48,475 nt of DNA from CAYJRR01 sp964372275 [NCBI: uncultured bacterium]. GTDB taxonomy: Bacteria > CAYJRR01. How positions within the stretch are numbered: the stretch's first letter is position 1; the number at the start of each line of letters is the position of its first letter. The translations under genes and the position numbers were made by a program. The DNA lies in assembly GCA_964372275.1 (NCBI GenBank), contig CAYJRR010000017.1, forward strand, positions 1 to 48,475. The letters run 5' to 3'. Under the pieces are notes generated by a model. It worked only from the letters and a program-made list of their open reading frames with translations. It was not told the origin of the DNA and ran no database searches. Positions 23,450-31,065 of this stretch are shown here, piece by piece.

Positions 23450-24706
23450 TTGACCTCCCGCCGCCTCCTCCTCGCGCTCTCCTTCGCCGGCCCCGTCGTC
23501 GCGATCGCGCTCGTTTGGCTGGTGTGGCGCGCGCTCGATCCCGCCGGAGGCCGGGCCGATCGGCCGTCCGACGGGAGACTGGCCGCCGCCTCGCACCGGG
23601 CGCCGACGTGGTTGCCGTGGCACGACCGGTCGCCCGACCCCGAGACGGCTTCGGCGCTCGCCGCGATCGGCGAGGCGCTGGGCTCCCTCGCCTCCGCGCT
23701 GGCGGCCGACGATCCCGACGGCTCTCGCGCCGCCTCCGACGCGCTGCGCGCCCTCCTCCTCGAACGGCCGGAGTTGGTCTCCGAGGTTGCGCCGGTCCTG
23801 GGCGATCCCCGCGCCGGATCGAGAACGCGCCAGGGGCTGGCGGCGGTGATCGGAACGATGCCGGGCCCGGCCGCGGCGCGCGCGCTCGCCGAAAGCCTCG
23901 GGGCGGGCGACGGAAAGGACGATCCGGCGGTGGAGCGCGCGCTCGTCCTCTCGGCCGGCGCGGCGCGCCTCGACGCCGAGGCGGAGGACGGCTTCGATCG
24001 CGCGGACGTCCCCAACGGCCTCCGCATAGTCGGCGGAATCGGCGTCGTCGTCGACGGTCCGATCGAGGACACGTCGCTCCGCGATGCGGTGGCGATGCGG
24101 CTCTCGGACGCGTCGACGCCCGACGCCGGCGTACGCTGGGCCGCCGCGCGGGCGCTCGGAGGCTCGATCCCCGACCCGGAGATCCGCCGACTCTGCCTCG
24201 AGCGCGTGGCCCTCGAACGCGACGGGGAGGTGCAAGGGGAGCTGGGGGCCGGGCTCGCCGACTGGATCGCGCGACCGGGCGCGGGGGCCGACCGGTCGGT
24301 GGCCGCCGATCGCCTGCTCGAGGTGGCCGCGCGCCCCGACGCCGGCGCGCTCCGTTTCCGGATCGAATCGGCCCTCGGGAGGGCTCCGCTCGACGAGTCG
24401 CAGGAGGCGCGCCTCGCGGCGCAGTCGGCCGACGCCGATCCGGGGACCCGGCTGTTCGCGCTGCAGATCGCGGGATCGCGGCTGCGCGCCGACGGCCCGA
24501 CGAACGCGGCGCTACGCGAGGCGGCGCAGGAGCGCCTGCGCCGCGATCCTCACCCCAAGGTGCGTGCGGCGGCGGCGCGGGCGCTCGCCGGACTCGCCTC
24601 GCGCGACCCCAAGGCGACCGTGGCGCTGGAGGAAGCGGCGAAGGCCGACCGCGAGCCGAGCGTGCGCGCCGCGGCCGCGGCCGCGCTCGGACGCGGCGTA
24701 GATTAG
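23450..24706 (+). CDS. membrane-anchored HEAT-repeat protein
   Basis: The 418-residue product has one N-terminal transmembrane anchor (RLLLALSFAGPVVAIALVWL) and a periplasmic or cytoplasmic domain of about 370 residues. That domain is built of HEAT/PBS-lyase-like repeats, for example DPHPKVRAAAARALAGLASR and DREPSVRAAAAAALG. It has no catalytic motif, so a scaffold role is likely. The TTG start lies 9 nt after TACGCT without a Shine-Dalgarno sequence. The stop TAG shares the bases TTAG with the stop of the convergent S8 protease. It is the second HEAT protein of the window, unrelated in layout to the HEAT-PilT fusion. Confidence 0.78.
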   Translation: MTSRRLLLALSFAGPVVAIALVWLVWRALDPAGGRADRPSDGRLAAASHRAPTWLPWHDRSPDPETASALAAIGEALGSLASALAADDPDGSRAASDALRALLLERPELVSEVAPVLGDPRAGSRTRQGLAAVIGTMPGPAAARALAESLGAGDGKDDPAVERALVLSAGAARLDAEAEDGFDRADVPNGLRIVGGIGVVVDGPIEDTSLRDAVAMRLSDASTPDAGVRWAAARALGGSIPDPEIRRLCLERVALERDGEVQGELGAGLADWIARPGAGADRSVAADRLLEVAARPDAGALRFRIESALGRAPLDESQEARLAAQSADADPGTRLFALQIAGSRLRADGPTNAALREAAQERLRRDPHPKVRAAAARALAGLASRDPKATVALEEAAKADREPSVRAAAAAALGRGVD

Positions 24707-25848
24707 AGCGCCGGCGTCGGCTCCGGCGTCGGCGGCGGCTGGACCGCGGCCGAGGCGTCGATGATGCCGATCACGCCGCCGTCGGGGGCCGTCGGACCCG
24801 GCTGCAGGGTCGATTCGATGCGGCCTCGCACCTCCCAATTGGAGCCGTTCCAACCGTTGGCCGTCCAGACCAGGCCGGCGAGCCCGGAGACGAACGGGGT
24901 CGCCATCGAGGTTCCGCTCAGGTAGGCGTACTGGTCGGCCCCCTTGCGGGTCCGAAGGTAGGTCGAAAGGATCGAGCTTCCGGGAGCGGCGACGTCGACC
25001 CAAGGGCCGTAGTTGCTGTAGCTCGCCAGGGCGCGCCCGGCGTCGGTCGCCGCGACGGCGATGCAGTTGTCGTACGCGCCGGGGTACTGCTTCGCGCTGC
25101 TTCCGTTGTTGCCCGCGGCGGCAACGAGCACCGCCCCTTTCCCCCAGGCGTAGTTGACGGCGTTCTCCAACGTCGTGCTCGCGCTGCCGCTGCCGAGCGA
25201 CATGCTGATGACGTTCGCCCCGTTGTCGGCGGCGAAGGTGATCCCGTTGGCGACCCACGACGTGTAGCCGGAGCCGGTGTCGCCCAGCACCTTCACGTTC
25301 ATCAGCGAGCTCGCGAACCCCAGCGCCGCGACCCCTTTCGCGTTGTCGGTCGACGCGCCGGCAATCCCGGCGGTGTGGGTCCCGTGTCCCTGTTTGTCGG
25401 CGGTGGTGCGGCTGGTGGTGAAGTTCTTGTTGAGGACGACCTTGCCGGATAGGTCGGAGTGAAGGGTATCGACTCCGGTGTCGAGGATGGCGATCTTCAC
25501 CGCGCCGCTGCCGGCGGTGACGGACCACGCCGAGTCGGCATGGACCTGGTCGAGGCCGTACTGGTTTGCGCGCAGCGTGTCGCTCACGTCGGCGGTGACG
25601 ACCGCGTCCGCCTCGACGTAGGCGACACCGTCGGCGAGGCGCAGGTGCGACACGGCGGCGGCCGGAAGCCGCGCCGCCAGCGTCCGAAGCGTGTCGTTGC
25701 GGCCGTCGACCTCGCCGCCGTGCGCGGCGACGGTGGCCTCGTTGGGGGTGCCTTCGAATCCGACGATCACGCGGACCGGTTCGGCCCGGGCGGAGCCGGC
25801 GGCGAGCGCCAGGGCGGAGACGAGGGACAGGAGCGGAAGTCGTCGCAT
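24703..25848 (-). CDS. subtilisin-like S8 serine protease, secreted
   Basis: The 381-residue preproenzyme has a signal peptide (MRRLPLLSLVSALALAAG), an I9-type propeptide (about 23-90) and a peptidase domain. Catalytic Asp123 (ILDTGVD), His155 (GHGTH), Ser314 (GTSMATP) and oxyanion Asn247 (AAGNNG) are all visible. The mature enzyme resembles thermitase or proteinase K-like secreted subtilases. The protein ends in a Pro/Thr/Glu linker, PPPTPEPTPAL, with nothing after it, as if a downstream domain had been lost. AAGGTG precedes the ATG. Its TAA stop overlaps the HEAT gene stop. Confidence 0.93.
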   Translation of the reverse strand: MRRLPLLSLVSALALAAGSARAEPVRVIVGFEGTPNEATVAAHGGEVDGRNDTLRTLAARLPAAAVSHLRLADGVAYVEADAVVTADVSDTLRANQYGLDQVHADSAWSVTAGSGAVKIAILDTGVDTLHSDLSGKVVLNKNFTTSRTTADKQGHGTHTAGIAGASTDNAKGVAALGFASSLMNVKVLGDTGSGYTSWVANGITFAADNGANVISMSLGSGSASTTLENAVNYAWGKGAVLVAAAGNNGSSAKQYPGAYDNCIAVAATDAGRALASYSNYGPWVDVAAPGSSILSTYLRTRKGADQYAYLSGTSMATPFVSGLAGLVWTANGWNGSNWEVRGRIESTLQPGPTAPDGGVIGIIDASAAVQPPPTPEPTPAL

Positions 25849-25970
25849 GGGGTCACACCTTTCGGTCGATCGAGGAGGCGTCCCGACGAAGCAATTCCTG
25901 CGCCTCCAAGGGGCCGGAAACGCTACGCGAGGATCTATCGGTTGTCACTCGATTTCGCTCCCGCCAGGGG

Positions 25971-25993
25971 GAAAATCGGGCACCGTACCCGAT
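25971..25993 (-). terminator. hairpin with T-run between the kelch and S8 protease genes
   Basis: On the minus strand a 6-bp stem ATCGGG/CCCGAT (25975-25993) with a 7-nt loop is followed by TTTT, and TTTTTT also precedes it. This fits an intrinsic terminator for the kelch gene, whose stop is at 26093, about 100 nt upstream. Confidence 0.4.
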
Positions 25994-26054
25994 GAAAAAA
26001 CGACTCGTCCGGCGGCCAAACGACCCACCGACTTCCCGGTGCGATCGACGGGTC

Positions 26055-26087
26055 ACACCCCGGGGCGCAGCCGCCGGCGCGGGGTGT
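26055..26087 (-). terminator. long GC hairpin just after the kelch gene
   Basis: ACACCCCG (26055-26062) and CGGGGTGT (26080-26087) form a perfect 8-bp stem around a GC-rich loop that can fold further. It lies 6 nt beyond the stop codon of the kelch gene. No T-run is attached, so it may protect the 3' end or act together with the hairpin at 25975. Confidence 0.4.
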
Positions 26088-26092
26088 TCCCG

Positions 26093-27172
26093 CTACTTTC
26101 GCACGCGCGCGGCGAAAACGCTGTCGAGGCCCGGACCTTCGAGCGAGCCGCCCGTGACGTAGAGGTGATCTCCCGCGAGGACGAGGTCGTGATTGGTGCG
26201 CCCTTCCGGCAGCGGCTCGGTCTCCGCCCAGGCCCCGAGGCCGCCGTCGGCGCCGGCCGCCGCGACGAAGACGGTCGCCTCCCCCGTCGCGCCGAAGATC
26301 GCCTCGCGTCCACCGACGACGAAAACGTAGCCGTCGACGCCGATCGCCTCGCCGAAGGTGCGCGGCGCCGGAAGCGCCGTCGTCGACCGGTCGGCGCCGA
26401 CGGACCGGTCGGAATCGACCGCGGCGACCGAGACCGATCCCACCACCTCGTTCCCCTCCGAGGCGCCGAGGTATCCGCCGATCACGTAGAGCCGGTTCCC
26501 CTCGAAGGCGAACTGGGCCTGGCCGCGAAATCCGATCGACCAGTCGTCGCTCTGCCAGTCGGCGATCCCGTCCCCGTCGATCTCGCCGAGGAGGGTGACC
26601 GACGACTCGTCCCCTTCGACGATCACCGTATCCATCAGATAGAGCGTTCCGTCCTCGATCCAGGCCTCCGACGAGATCGCGCGCCGATCACCCAGATCGC
26701 CCGCCACCGCGAACGTCGACAGCTCACCGCCGCCGGAGAGCGTCGCCGACCAGACCTTCCCCTCGTCGGCCGCGTCCTCGAACAGACCGTCGACCAGGTA
26801 GAGCGTGCGCCCGTCGGCCGCGGCGTTGCATTCGGTCACCGCGCTCGGGGTTCGCCCGGCGAGCCGCCAGGCTCCCAGCGTCCCGTCCGCCTCGATCGGC
26901 GCGGCGTGCACCTCGTCGCTCGTGATCCACTCGTCACCCTCGCGGTAGTTTCCCCCGACGACGACCAGGAAACCGCCGACCGCGGCGCTGCAATGGTTGG
27001 CGCGCGGGTGCGGCATCGGGGCGACCTCGCGCCAGGCGGTGATCGAACCATCGGCGCGTCCCCGCCCTCCCTCCTCGGCCGCGCACGCTGCCGCGACCGA
27101 GACGAGCGGCGCCGCGGCGAGAAGAAACCTCCTCGAGACACCCTTCCGCGAATCGCGATCTCGACCGTGCAT
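26093..27172 (-). CDS. Tat-exported lipoprotein with kelch-type beta-propeller
   Basis: The 359-residue protein begins with a twin-arginine signal (SRRFLLAAAPLVSVAAAC, Arg14-Arg15, lipid Cys 30). The rest is built of kelch-like blades with the pattern hydrophobic-strand-GG: GGFLVVVGGNY, NRLYVIGGYLG, DGYVFVVGGRE and DHLYVTGGSLEG. Export through Tat suggests that the propeller folds, perhaps with a cofactor, before secretion. The ligand is unknown. The ATG at 27172 is selected because GGAGGT sits 7 nt upstream; a GTG three codons earlier has no such site. Confidence 0.85.
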   Translation of the reverse strand: MHGRDRDSRKGVSRRFLLAAAPLVSVAAACAAEEGGRGRADGSITAWREVAPMPHPRANHCSAAVGGFLVVVGGNYREGDEWITSDEVHAAPIEADGTLGAWRLAGRTPSAVTECNAAADGRTLYLVDGLFEDAADEGKVWSATLSGGGELSTFAVAGDLGDRRAISSEAWIEDGTLYLMDTVIVEGDESSVTLLGEIDGDGIADWQSDDWSIGFRGQAQFAFEGNRLYVIGGYLGASEGNEVVGSVSVAAVDSDRSVGADRSTTALPAPRTFGEAIGVDGYVFVVGGREAIFGATGEATVFVAAAGADGGLGAWAETEPLPEGRTNHDLVLAGDHLYVTGGSLEGPGLDSVFAARVRK

Positions 27173-27307
27173 CGTTGCCACCTCCGACCGTTCCCTCGCT
27201 CCCCCAAAAAGGTCGGGGCGCCGCGCCTTCGTGCCCTCCCGCGCACGGGAGGAGCGGCGCGCGCGCCCCGTTCCTGGCGATCGCCCTCCCTCGAGGGCGC
27301 GTCGTCC

Positions 27308-27619
27308 CTACGACAGGTGCTTGGCGACCAGCGCCGTCATCTCGAACATCGAGACCTGCTTCTTGCCGCCGAAGATCGCCTTCAGCTTGTCGTCGGCGTT
27401 GATCTGCCGGCGGTTCTTGGTGTCCTGCAGCTTGTTCTTGCGGATGTAGTCCCAGATCTTGCTGGTGACTTCGGTGCGCGGAATCGGCTTCGCGCCGACG
27501 ATCGCCGCGAGCGACTCCGACGGCTGCATCGGCTTCATGAACGCCGCGTTCGGGGTCCGCTTCGAGGTCTTCTTCGTAGGCTTCGTCGACTTCTTCGCCG
27601 TCTTCTTCTTCGCCGCCAT
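27308..27619 (-). CDS. SWIB/MDM2 domain protein
   Basis: The 103-residue protein has a basic Lys/Thr-rich N-terminal tail (AAKKKTAKKSTKPTKKTSKR) followed by a single SWIB domain from about residue 33. Recognisable segments are PRTEVTSKIWDYIRKNKLQD, NRRQINADDKLKAIFG and MFEMTALVAKHL. SWIB domains are typical of eukaryotic chromatin remodellers but also occur in Chlamydia and in various Gram-negative bacteria, where a nucleoid or DNA-binding role is suggested. AGGGAG lies 9 nt upstream of the ATG. It is followed by the kelch gene on the same strand, 135 nt away. Confidence 0.93.
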   Translation of the reverse strand: MAAKKKTAKKSTKPTKKTSKRTPNAAFMKPMQPSESLAAIVGAKPIPRTEVTSKIWDYIRKNKLQDTKNRRQINADDKLKAIFGGKKQVSMFEMTALVAKHLS

Positions 27620-27765
27620 CGGATGAAACTCCCTGTTCAAGGTTGCGGGCGGGTGAGGCCACTCCCCCGTTACGTTCCGCCCATCGAGCGGTGCGCAGCA
27701 TACGCGCATCGGAGCGAAAGGTGGAAGCCTCCTTCGAGGGAGGCTAGGCTTGACGACCCGACGCG

Positions 27766-28272
27766 ATGCTCCGGATCGTCCTCCTCGCCACGCCTCTCCT
27801 CCTCGCCGCCGAGCCGGTTCCGGCTCCGACCGCGGCCGCGACCGTGGCGACTCCGGGCCCTACGCCCACCCCCTCGTTGCAGCCGATCGAGATCCACTCC
27901 GAGCGGTCGGTCTACGAGGGTTCCGGCGCCGAACGCCGGGCAATCCTGTCGGGGAATGTCGTGGCCCGCCAAGGGGATCTGACGATCCGCGCCACCCAGG
28001 TGGAGGCGATCCTCGCCGGTCCCGACAACCGCATCGAACGGGTCGTCGCGCACGGGGGGATCGGCGTCACCTCCGGCGGCCGACACGCCCGCGCCGACCG
28101 TGTGGAGTTCGACAACGCCCGCCGGACACTGGTCCTGTCCGGGGACCCCAAGCTCTGGGACAGGGACACGCGGGTGGTGGGCGAACGGATCGTGCTCCAC
28201 GTCGACGAGGGAACGCTGGAGTGCTTCCGTTGCCGCCTCGACCTGGACCCCGCCCAGCTCCCGAGCCCTTAG
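27766..28272 (+). CDS. OstA/LptA-like periplasmic protein
   Basis: The 168-residue exported protein has a short signal (MLRIVLLATPLLLAAEP), a Pro/Ala/Thr linker and one OstA beta-jellyroll domain (about 40-150). Its pattern of SGNVVARQGDLTIRATQVEA and ARADRVEFDNARRTLVLSG is that of LptA/OstA proteins, which bridge lipopolysaccharide transport across the periplasm. The domain is short and no other lpt gene is nearby, so it may be a paralogue rather than the transport LptA. Cys residues in ECFRCRL near the end are unusual. Its stop shares TTAG with the stop of the convergent cyclase-like gene. Confidence 0.8.
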   Translation: MLRIVLLATPLLLAAEPVPAPTAAATVATPGPTPTPSLQPIEIHSERSVYEGSGAERRAILSGNVVARQGDLTIRATQVEAILAGPDNRIERVVAHGGIGVTSGGRHARADRVEFDNARRTLVLSGDPKLWDRDTRVVGERIVLHVDEGTLECFRCRLDLDPAQLPSP

Positions 28273-31055
28273 GCCCGCTTCTTCCTAAATTCTTCGTACC
28301 ACCGCGGGAACCAGCGCTCCACGATCATCCGCGAGAACGGGTCGCGCGGGTTCAACAGTTCGAAGACCGACGTCGCGTTCCGGCGCTCGAAACCGCGGAA
28401 GACCATGCTCCCGGCGTAGCGGAAGATGTGCGATGGGCGATCGGCGTCGACCGGAAGGACGAACACCAGTCGGATCGACGGTCCGTCGAAGGCGAACATC
28501 GCGTGGAACTCGCGGTCGAGCTCCGCCACCGAGATCGTCTTGTCGAGGAAGGCGCGGCGGTCGCGGGTCACGCGCTGGAACGCCCCGAGCGCCTCCTCCG
28601 ACAACGCCACTCCGGCGTTGTAGAGGTCCTGGGTGCCGGTGAGGATGTCGAGGGTGAGCGCGCCGCCGCGCGCCACGGCGTCGGCGAACTCGGCTCGCGC
28701 CTGCTCGCCGATTCCGGCGAAGACGTTGGCCGCGAGGAGCGGGTCCTTGGCGTCGATCGCGTTCCCCAGGTGGGTCGCCAACGAGGGCGGAATCGCCAGG
28801 TTCCATACCTTGTCGACGAAGACGCGGAACGGGTAGGTCAGCGTCGGTACGCCGCTCGTCGCCCTCGCTTCGGCGACGACGGCGTCGAGTCTCCGCTTCA
28901 CTTCGCCGTTGCGGGCGGTGCCGCGCGCCGCCTCGTTGATCTTCTCGGCGATCGCCACCTTCACCGAACCGAACGCCGTCTCCGGCAGGGTCAGCAGCAG
29001 CGCCTGGGAGCCGAAGGAGATGAACGCGCCGGCGGTCAGGTCGCTCCCCAGCAGGAACTCCTGGCTCTGGGTCAACTCCTCCTTCAGCTTCGCCGCCAGC
29101 TCCTCCAGGCGGAACAGCTCGTTGTCGATCCGGTGCAGGTCCCCCAGAACCCCCGCCCCGGTGTGGAATTCGCCCGACCTCTCCTCCTCCCGGGAGGCGG
29201 CCGATTCGATCGCGGTCCGCTCCTCGACCAGCGAACGCCGTCTCTCCTCCAGCTTCTTGTTCTCCTCGAGGAACTTCGCCCGGAGCCGCTCCAGCTCCCC
29301 CTTCACCACCGACTCCGGCATCCGCGCCCGCAGCTTCTCCCGGTAGCGGTTCAACATCTCCTGCGCCGCGTCGGCGAAATCGATCAGCGAGATCATCTCC
29401 CCGGAGACGCACAACGCGTCGCCGAGCAGGTTGTTGAGGACGATCGTCTGCGGGCCCCGCTTCTTGATCAGGTCGCCGGCGATGGCGAGCAGCGGCCCGT
29501 AGAACTCCCGCTTCAGGAAGTCGGCCATGTTGACCTCCTTCAGCGAGTGCGTCTTCTTGGTGAAGTCCTTCAGGTCGATGAAGAAGTGGCCCTCCTCGCG
29601 GACGATCTCCTGGCGCAGGATCGGCAGGTCGTCGGCGGCGATCCGGTAGAGGCGTCCCGACTCGTACTCCGCCCGTACCTGGGTGACCGTCCGCTCCTCG
29701 GCACGCCGGTCGACGAGCACCGACGCGGCTCGGTCGACGATCTCCTTCGCCTGGCGGTCGATCTGGTAGACCGCCACCCCCGCCACCGCCTCGCGCAGGA
29801 GCGCCTCCGGCACGACGTCCCGCCCGAACGCCTTGGTCGGCATCCGCTGCAGCAGCTCGGCGCTCCCCAGGTGCTGCGACAGCGCCCCCAGCCGCGCGAC
29901 CAGGCCGGGATCGCCGCGCTCCTGCTGGAACCGCAGCAACAGCTTCCCGCGCGTGGCGCGGCCGAACGCCGTCTCGCGCACCCGCCGCGGATCGTTCATG
30001 AGCGACGCGAGCTCGATCGCCAGGTCGACGCTCGGGGAGACGTCGTGGGCGAGGACCCGGGCGATGTGCATCCGCACGTCGCGGATCCAGGCCGCTTCGA
30101 CCACCGGCGTCAACTGCTTGAGCGCCGTACGCGATGCCGCCACCTCGATCGACGCGTCGAGGTCGTTCCGCACGAGGTCGACGCCGCGCCAGTGCCACAT
30201 CACGTCGGCGAACAGATCCGGGCTGAATCCGTAGGGATTGATCTCCCAGGTGAGCGCGCGGCCGGGATCCCGTACGAAGGTGGCCGGCGAGACGGTGGAA
30301 CGGAGGGCGGTCGGGGTGTGCGGGTGGATGCCCGCGCTCTCCTGGATCACCGGGCTGTCCAGGACGGCGGAAAACGCCTCGTCGAACAACGCGTACATCA
30401 GGAGCGCGACCGCCGGTTCCGCGCGCGCCGCGAACGCCGCGTTGGCGAGCGTCGCCAGCCGCGCCGACCAGATCGGTAGCAGATGCCGGAGCACGGCGAG
30501 CTGGTTCAGGTAGGCCGACGGTTCCTTGCGGTAGAGGTTGTGCTCCTCGACGAGCGACTTGCGGCAGACGCTGCCGAGCTGCGCGGCGAGCGCCGCCCCC
30601 TTTCCGCGCGCGAGCCAATGGCGAACCAACGCCGGGTCGAGCCACGGATCGAGCGCGACCTGGGCCCGCGCGACCTTTTCCGAGAACGGCGCGGCGGCGC
30701 CCGCCGTTCCCGCGGTGAGGGAGTACGACGCGGCGTCGAGGTCGATCGACGCGTAGGCGGGGAGCTGCGAGATGCGTTCGTACTCCTCCGGTTCGAGCCG
30801 GTCGGAATGGCGGATCTGCGCCAACAGCAGCAGCTCGTCGATCGCCTCCTCGACCGCCTTGGTGAAGACCGGCGCCGTCGCGAACGGCACCTTCAGGTTC
30901 TGGAACGACTCGCCGACGGAGAAGCGGAGGCGGTCGAACGGGATCGCCCAGAACCGTTCCGGATCGATCCGCTCCTGGAGGCAGTGCCGCTGGATGGCGC
31001 GATAGGTCCCGTACCGCCGCGCGACGAGCGTCGTCTCCGGAACCGTCGAAGCCAC
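28269..31055 (-). CDS. large cytoplasmic protein with a split class III cyclase-like domain
   Basis: The 928-residue protein has no signal or membrane segment. Residues 1-480 are an uncharacterised, mostly helical region. At 491-499 FFIDLKDFT resembles the first metal-binding motif of class III adenylate/guanylate cyclases (Asp494), and NLLGDAL at 542-548 the second (Asp546). A coiled-coil insertion of about 100 residues (566-665, rich in Glu, Lys, Arg and Leu) follows. KINEAARGT at 705-713 then matches the NxxxR catalytic helix (Asn707, Arg711). The usual specificity Lys and Asp are replaced (Asn542, Val700), so nucleotide and activity are uncertain. The C-terminal 200 residues are unassigned. 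The GTG lies 10 nt after the stop of the kinase-like gene, so the two form an operon. Confidence 0.75.
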   Translation of the reverse strand: MASTVPETTLVARRYGTYRAIQRHCLQERIDPERFWAIPFDRLRFSVGESFQNLKVPFATAPVFTKAVEEAIDELLLLAQIRHSDRLEPEEYERISQLPAYASIDLDAASYSLTAGTAGAAAPFSEKVARAQVALDPWLDPALVRHWLARGKGAALAAQLGSVCRKSLVEEHNLYRKEPSAYLNQLAVLRHLLPIWSARLATLANAAFAARAEPAVALLMYALFDEAFSAVLDSPVIQESAGIHPHTPTALRSTVSPATFVRDPGRALTWEINPYGFSPDLFADVMWHWRGVDLVRNDLDASIEVAASRTALKQLTPVVEAAWIRDVRMHIARVLAHDVSPSVDLAIELASLMNDPRRVRETAFGRATRGKLLLRFQQERGDPGLVARLGALSQHLGSAELLQRMPTKAFGRDVVPEALLREAVAGVAVYQIDRQAKEIVDRAASVLVDRRAEERTVTQVRAEYESGRLYRIAADDLPILRQEIVREEGHFFIDLKDFTKKTHSLKEVNMADFLKREFYGPLLAIAGDLIKKRGPQTIVLNNLLGDALCVSGEMISLIDFADAAQEMLNRYREKLRARMPESVVKGELERLRAKFLEENKKLEERRRSLVEERTAIESAASREEERSGEFHTGAGVLGDLHRIDNELFRLEELAAKLKEELTQSQEFLLGSDLTAGAFISFGSQALLLTLPETAFGSVKVAIAEKINEAARGTARNGEVKRRLDAVVAEARATSGVPTLTYPFRVFVDKVWNLAIPPSLATHLGNAIDAKDPLLAANVFAGIGEQARAEFADAVARGGALTLDILTGTQDLYNAGVALSEEALGAFQRVTRDRRAFLDKTISVAELDREFHAMFAFDGPSIRLVFVLPVDADRPSHIFRYAGSMVFRGFERRNATSVFELLNPRDPFSRMIVERWFPRWYEEFRKKRA

Positions 31056-31065
31056 GTCCTGGATT

